Assembly: GCA_016209665.1 (NCBI GenBank)
Contig: JACQVT010000310.1
Span: 1-10,121 of the forward strand
Reading direction: 5' to 3'
DNA: 10,121 nucleotides
From: Planctomycetota bacterium
Lineage (GTDB): Bacteria; Planctomycetota; Phycisphaerae; UBA1845; PWPN01
Shown here: piece after piece, positions 5,997-10,121 of the stretch
Layout: every line of letters begins with the position of its first letter
Numbering within the stretch: the first letter of the stretch is position 1
The notes under the pieces: generated by a model
What the model saw: the letters and a program-made list of their open reading frames with translations, nothing else
Databases searched by the model: none
What the model was told of the DNA's origin: nothing
Program-made: the position numbers and the translations under genes

Positions 5997-6881
5997 ATGG
6001 ATCTTGGCAAGTTAGATCGCGTAGCCATCGTGGGTGTCGGTCTGCTGGGCGGGTCCATTGGTCATGCCCTGCGGGCCGCGGGGTTTGTGGGAAGCCGGGT
6101 GGGCATCGGGCGGAGGGCCTCCTCGCTGGCACGGGCGATGGCCTGCGAGGCCGTCGACGAGATCACGCTGGACGCCCAGGCTGGGGTGCGCGGAGCCCAG
6201 ATGGTTGTCCTGTGCACCCCGATCGGCGAGATCGAGGACATGTTTCGCAGGATCGCTCCTGCCCTGGCTCCGCATACCTACGTGACGGATGTGGGAAGCA
6301 CCAAGGCGACGGTGGTGCGGATGGCCGAGGGGCTGCTGCCGGCCCGAGTCCGCTTTGTGGGATCGCATCCGATCGCCGGCTCGGAGAAGACGGGCGTGGA
6401 GTTTGCTCGGGCGGACCTGTTCGATCGGGCGCTGTGCATCGTGACGCCGACCGCCCGGACGCTGCCCGGCGTAGTCCGATGGGTCCGGGGCTTCTGGGAG
6501 GCGCTCGGCGGGGTCACGATGGTGATGGCCCCTCGGCGGCACGACACTCTGCTGGCCCAGGTCAGCCATCTGCCGCACGCGGTGGCGACGGCCCTGGTGA
6601 ACTTGGCTTCGCGCGGCCGGGCCATCGACGTGGCCGGACCGGGCTTTGCCGACGTGACGCGCGTGGCCAGCGGCGATGCCGCCATGTGGACGGACATTCT
6701 CCGCACCAACCGCGGGGCGATGATCCGGGCCGTGGACCGGCTGATCGGGGAGCTTCGTTGCCTGCGTGACCGGCTGGAGGGCGACGAGGCGAGGGCCGTG
6801 CAGCGATGGTTGGCCGCCGGCAAGGAGGCCCGCGACGAGTGGGTCGCCAATCGGTACAGGAAGAAGGTGCTACCCCCATGA
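5997..6881 (+). CDS. tyrA: Prephenate/arogenate dehydrogenase (TyrA family)
   Basis: This is the NAD(P)-dependent oxidative decarboxylase of tyrosine synthesis, acting on prephenate or arogenate; the substrate cannot be told from sequence here. The N-terminal Rossmann half shows VAIVGVGLLGGSIG (9-22), VVLCTPIGEI (70-79) and TDVGSTKATV (97-106). The catalytic stretch GSHPIAGSEKTGV (122-134) carries the expected histidine at 124. The helical C-terminal half has RRHDTLLAQVSHLPHAVATAL (180-200) and ASGDAAMWTDI (224-234), both typical of the family. It is 294 residues, the usual length for a stand-alone enzyme without chorismate mutase or ACT domains, so feedback control through an ACT domain is absent. 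The ATG at 5997 is the only start that keeps the whole Rossmann motif, though its ribosome site is weak. Its stop overlaps the purL start (ATGA at 6878-6881), which suggests co-transcription. Confidence 0.93.
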   Translation: MDLGKLDRVAIVGVGLLGGSIGHALRAAGFVGSRVGIGRRASSLARAMACEAVDEITLDAQAGVRGAQMVVLCTPIGEIEDMFRRIAPALAPHTYVTDVGSTKATVVRMAEGLLPARVRFVGSHPIAGSEKTGVEFARADLFDRALCIVTPTARTLPGVVRWVRGFWEALGGVTMVMAPRRHDTLLAQVSHLPHAVATALVNLASRGRAIDVAGPGFADVTRVASGDAAMWTDILRTNRGAMIRAVDRLIGELRCLRDRLEGDEARAVQRWLAAGKEARDEWVANRYRKKVLPP

Positions 6882-9800
6882 GTGTTGCTGAGCGGGCCGG
6901 GACGGCCCTGTGGCGGATCGTGGTCTCGCCGCGCCGCGCCGAGCTGGATGCCCACGGGGCGGCGGTCCTCAAGGATATCCACGAGCTGGGCCTGGCCCAC
7001 GTGGCCGCGGTTGCCTCCAGCCGCCTCTATCTGCTGGAGGGTGAGCTGGACGAGCCGCAGGTGAGGCGCATCGGCGGGGAACTGCTGGCCGACCCGGTGG
7101 TCGAGACCTGCGACGCGCAGCGGGGGGGCGACGACCGCGAACTGCCGGGGGTGGGTTTCGACGCCTGCGTCGAGGTGCATCTCAAGGGCGGCGTAATGGA
7201 CGTGGTGGCGGGCTCGACGCTGTCGGCCATCGCGGACATGGGGCTCGTCACCGAGGGTCTGGCCGCGGCGACCGCCCGCATGTATCGTATCCGAGGCGTC
7301 AAATCCCGCGACGAGATCGAGTTCGTCGCCCGGCGCCTGCTCTTCAACGACTGCATCGAGGACGTTTACCTGACCGGTTTCGGCTGGCACGATCCGCGGC
7401 CGCAACGTCTGCCGGTCGCCCCCACGCGGGCGTTCGCGCTGCGCCACGTCGCCATCCGCGAGCTGGACGCCGAAGCCCTGCGGAAGCTGTCGCGCGACGC
7501 CCACCTGTTCCTGTCGATCTACGAGATGCGGGCGATCCAGGACTACTACCGCGGCCTGGGCCGCGACCCGACGGATCTGGAACTCGAGATGTTGGCCCAG
7601 ACCTGGAGCGAGCACTGCGTCCACAAGACGCTCAAGAGCGCCGTGCGGTACACCGGCGATGCGATGCCCGATGAGCCGCGGGGTTCATCTCCGCGCATTC
7701 CCACTGAGGTGACGTACGACAACCTATTGAAGGAGACGATCGCCCGGGCGACGCACGAGTTGATCGCTGCGGGCAAGGCCGACTGGTGCCTGTCGGTGTT
7801 CAAGGACAACGCGGGGGTGATCGAGTTCGACGCGGACCACGGCATCGCGTTCAAGGTCGAGACGCACAACCATCCGTCGGCCATCGAGCCTTACGGCGGG
7901 GCGGCGACGGGTGTGGGCGGGTGCATCCGCGACGTGATGGGCTGCGGCCTGGGGGCCAAGCCGATCGCCAACACCGACGTGTTCTGCGTGGGCCAGCCGG
8001 ACTTCCCGATGGCGGTGCTGCCCAAGGGCGTGCTGCATCCGCGGCGGGTGCTCAAGGGCGTGGTCGCGGGCGTGCGGGACTACGGCAACCGCATGGGTAT
8101 CCCCACGGTCAACGGGGCGGTGGTGTTCAACGATCGGTATCTCGGCAACCCGCTGGTGTTCTGCGGGTGCGTGGGGTTGATGCCGAAATGGGCGATCGAC
8201 AAGCAGCCGCGGCCCGGCGATCTGGTCGTGGTGCTCGGCGGGCGGACCGGCCGCGACGGGATTCACGGGGCAACCTTCTCGTCGGCCGAGCTGACCGACA
8301 CGCACGCTGACGAGTTCTCGCACGCCGTCCAGATCGGCAACGCCATTACTGAAAAGCAAGTCCTCGACGCGATGCTGCAGATGCGCGGTCGCCAGCCGGC
8401 CGAGTGCTTGTACACCGCCACCACGGACTGCGGCGCAGGCGGCCTGAGCAGCGCCGTCGGGGAGATGGGGGCGGAGTTGGGGGCCGAGGTCGACCTCGAG
8501 AAAGTGCCGCTCAAGTATGCCGGCCTGCGGTACGACGAAATCTGGATCAGCGAGGCCCAGGAGCGGATGGTGGTCTCCGTGCCGCCGGCCAACTGGCAGG
8601 CGGTCAAGCGGATTTGTGACGCGGAGGGCGTCGAGGCCACCGCGATCGGCGCGTTTCGGAGCGACGGGCGGTTGTTGATCCGGTACGCCGGCCAGGTCGT
8701 CGGCGACATTGACGCGAAGTTCCTCCATGGCGGGCTCCCGCGGACCCGGCGGGAGGCGACCTGGGTCAAGGCCCGCAGTGGACAAGAACGCGACGCCGCC
8801 TCCGGCACAGCCAGCAGGCTGCTTTCCGGGGGTTTGTCGTCATGGAGAAACGTGTTGCGGAAGGTTTGGCCGCCGGGGTCGCGGTTCAAGGACGAGTTGT
8901 TGTATCGCCTGTCGAGGCTGAACACCGCGAGCAAGGAGTGGATTTTCCGCCAGTACGACCACGAGGTCCAAGGCGGCAGCGTGATCAAGTCCCTGGCGGG
9001 CCCGGGTCAGGGGCCGAGCGATGCCGCCGTGCTGCGGCCGCGACTGGATAGCCAGCGCGGCATCGCCTTGGCCAACGGCATCTGCCCGACGGGCCCCGAT
9101 GACGACCCTTACTGGACCGCCGTCGCGTCGATCGACGAAGCCATCCGCAACATCGTCTGCGTCGGCGGCAACCCCGCCCGGACGGCGATTCTCGACAACT
9201 TCTGCTGGGGCAACTGCGACAACCCCGAAACTCTTGGGGCACTGGTCCGGGCCTGCCAGGCCTGCTACGACGCGGCGATGGCCTACGCGACGCCGTTCAT
9301 TTCCGGCAAGGATTCGCTCAACAACGAGTTCGCCCTCGATCTCACCGATGCCCAGCGTCTCGCCGCCCGCATTCCGCTCGTCAACAACCGCATCCGCATC
9401 CCCGAGACGCTGCTGATCAGCGCCGTCAGCATCATCGAGGACGTTGGCAAATGCGTCACGATGGACGCGAAGGTTCTCTCCGGCCGGCGGACGGCGTTCT
9501 ACTTCGTTGGGCTGCGGGCCGAGCGGTGGGAACAGGTGAGCCTGGCCGCGGCGGCCGACCTGCATTCCTCGGTGCACGTCCTGATCGACAGCGGACAGGT
9601 CTTGGCCGCCCACGACTGCGGCGAGGAGGGCATCATGTGCGCCCTGGCCGAGATGGCGTTCGCCGGCGGCTGCGGCGTCGAAGCCTGGCTGCCCGAACGT
9701 GGCGAGCTGTCCGATCCGTTCGCCCCGGTGCCCTCCGGCTACATCGTGCAGGTCACCGACGAGACCGCGTTGAACGACCTCGAGCAGCAGATCGCCACCA

Positions 9801-9979
9801 AGCCCGACGAGTTCGGGGGCTTCATCGTTCGCAAGATCGGCGAGTCCCGCGACGGCGACAAGTTCGTCTGGTGCGAATCGGACCTGTGGCTCGGCGCAAC
9901 CGAGGCCGCCCGCGAGCAGGTCTTCGAGGTCACTCTGGACAAGCTCTCGTCGGCCTGGCGGTCGGCACTGAACGGGTGA
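6878..9979 (+). CDS. purL: Phosphoribosylformylglycinamidine synthase, PurS-PurS-PurL fusion without glutaminase
   Basis: It catalyses the ATP-dependent conversion of FGAR to FGAM in purine synthesis, using ammonia delivered by PurQ. The start is the ATG at 6878, which overlaps the tyrA stop and has AGGAAGAAGG ten bases upstream; the frame is open further 5' but that lies inside tyrA. The protein has 1033 residues. Residues about 12-80 (WRIVV...LDAHGAAV...ELLADPVVE) and about 93-168 (FDACVEVHLKGGVMD...RRLLFNDCIEDV) are two tandem PurS-like domains. The synthase core follows, with QTWSEHCVHKTL (241-252), FKVETHNHPSAIEPYGGAATG (325-345), GGRTGRDGIHGATFSS (454-469), DCGAGGLSSAVGEMG (517-531), YDEIWISEAQERM (552-564), YDHEVQGG (693-700) and FISGKDSLNNEF (807-818). 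Residues about 625-680 form a linker-like insertion. No glutamine amidotransferase domain is present, unlike the roughly 1300-residue enzyme of gamma-proteobacteria, so a separate PurQ is required. Confidence 0.95.
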   Translation: MSVAERAGTALWRIVVSPRRAELDAHGAAVLKDIHELGLAHVAAVASSRLYLLEGELDEPQVRRIGGELLADPVVETCDAQRGGDDRELPGVGFDACVEVHLKGGVMDVVAGSTLSAIADMGLVTEGLAAATARMYRIRGVKSRDEIEFVARRLLFNDCIEDVYLTGFGWHDPRPQRLPVAPTRAFALRHVAIRELDAEALRKLSRDAHLFLSIYEMRAIQDYYRGLGRDPTDLELEMLAQTWSEHCVHKTLKSAVRYTGDAMPDEPRGSSPRIPTEVTYDNLLKETIARATHELIAAGKADWCLSVFKDNAGVIEFDADHGIAFKVETHNHPSAIEPYGGAATGVGGCIRDVMGCGLGAKPIANTDVFCVGQPDFPMAVLPKGVLHPRRVLKGVVAGVRDYGNRMGIPTVNGAVVFNDRYLGNPLVFCGCVGLMPKWAIDKQPRPGDLVVVLGGRTGRDGIHGATFSSAELTDTHADEFSHAVQIGNAITEKQVLDAMLQMRGRQPAECLYTATTDCGAGGLSSAVGEMGAELGAEVDLEKVPLKYAGLRYDEIWISEAQERMVVSVPPANWQAVKRICDAEGVEATAIGAFRSDGRLLIRYAGQVVGDIDAKFLHGGLPRTRREATWVKARSGQERDAASGTASRLLSGGLSSWRNVLRKVWPPGSRFKDELLYRLSRLNTASKEWIFRQYDHEVQGGSVIKSLAGPGQGPSDAAVLRPRLDSQRGIALANGICPTGPDDDPYWTAVASIDEAIRNIVCVGGNPARTAILDNFCWGNCDNPETLGALVRACQACYDAAMAYATPFISGKDSLNNEFALDLTDAQRLAARIPLVNNRIRIPETLLISAVSIIEDVGKCVTMDAKVLSGRRTAFYFVGLRAERWEQVSLAAAADLHSSVHVLIDSGQVLAAHDCGEEGIMCALAEMAFAGGCGVEAWLPERGELSDPFAPVPSGYIVQVTDETALNDLEQQIATKPDEFGGFIVRKIGESRDGDKFVWCESDLWLGATEAAREQVFEVTLDKLSSAWRSALNG

Positions 9980-10017
9980 CACGAATACCAACTCGACCTC
10001 GTGCACGGAGTCGTTGC

Positions 10018-10074
10018 GGCCGGCGCCCCCACCGGACGTTCGGCGTGGAATGACGTCCGGCGTGGGCGCCGGCC
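10018..10074. terminator. 57-nt near-perfect palindrome downstream of purL
   Basis: The 22-base arms 10018-10039 (starting GGCCGGCGCCC, ending CCGGACGT) and 10053-10074 pair over 11 plus 8 base pairs, with a three-by-three mismatch between and a 13-base loop. It begins 38 bases after the purL stop. No T tract follows (CCCTACCACAATAGG). It may terminate or protect the tyrA-purL transcript, or be one copy of a dispersed palindromic intergenic repeat; the sequence alone cannot decide. Confidence 0.5.
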
Positions 10075-10121
10075 CCTACCACAATAGGCACGACCTCTTA
10101 CTGGCATACGAATGACTCGCG

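Noticed and set aside
6278..10006. Long minus-strand open frames opposite tyrA and purL (448, 353 and 388 codons)
   Set aside because: They are antisense shadows of strongly conserved coding sequence in GC-rich DNA and have no domain-like content.

Overview
The window looks like a chromosomal segment of a high-GC bacterium, most likely a planctomycete (Phycisphaerae-like). That placement is inferred from three things: a PurL with two PurS-like domains fused at its N-terminus, a small protein resembling the DUF2617 family, and a group of secreted orphan proteins. No rRNA, tRNA, CRISPR array, transposase or phage gene was recognised.

Layout. (1) Positions 1-2694, minus strand: three consecutive genes for exported proteins of unknown function. 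In transcription order they are a frameshifted gene (2694-1752), a small cysteine-rich secreted protein (1672-1169) and a 343-residue secreted protein (1074-43). This block has visibly lower GC (40-62 % in the lines counted by hand) than the rest of the window. (2) Positions 2695-3654: about 960 bases with no convincing gene. It is GC-rich and full of imperfect direct repeats and hairpins, and it ends with a good candidate promoter (TATAAT at 3456-3461) and a long leader for the next gene. (3) 3655-4266, plus: a 203-residue DUF2617-like protein. (4) 4441-5628, minus: accA, convergent with the previous gene across a 13-bp perfect hairpin. (5) 5629-5996: a divergent promoter region. (6) 5997-6881, plus: a TyrA-family prephenate/arogenate dehydrogenase, followed by purL (6878-9979) with a 4-base ATGA overlap. 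(7) 9980-10121: a short downstream region dominated by a 57-nt near-perfect palindrome.

How the genes work together. accA (fatty-acid synthesis), tyrA (tyrosine synthesis) and purL (purine synthesis) are housekeeping enzymes. The tyrA-purL overlap and the Shine-Dalgarno for purL inside the tyrA tail suggest one transcript with coupled translation, although the two pathways share no direct step. PurL carries its PurS function in cis but has no glutaminase domain, so a separate PurQ must be encoded outside the window. The left-hand secreted-protein group is the least explained part. Its three members share direction, apparent export signals and base composition, and may be a lineage-specific or acquired envelope-associated cassette, but no function can be assigned from sequence alone.
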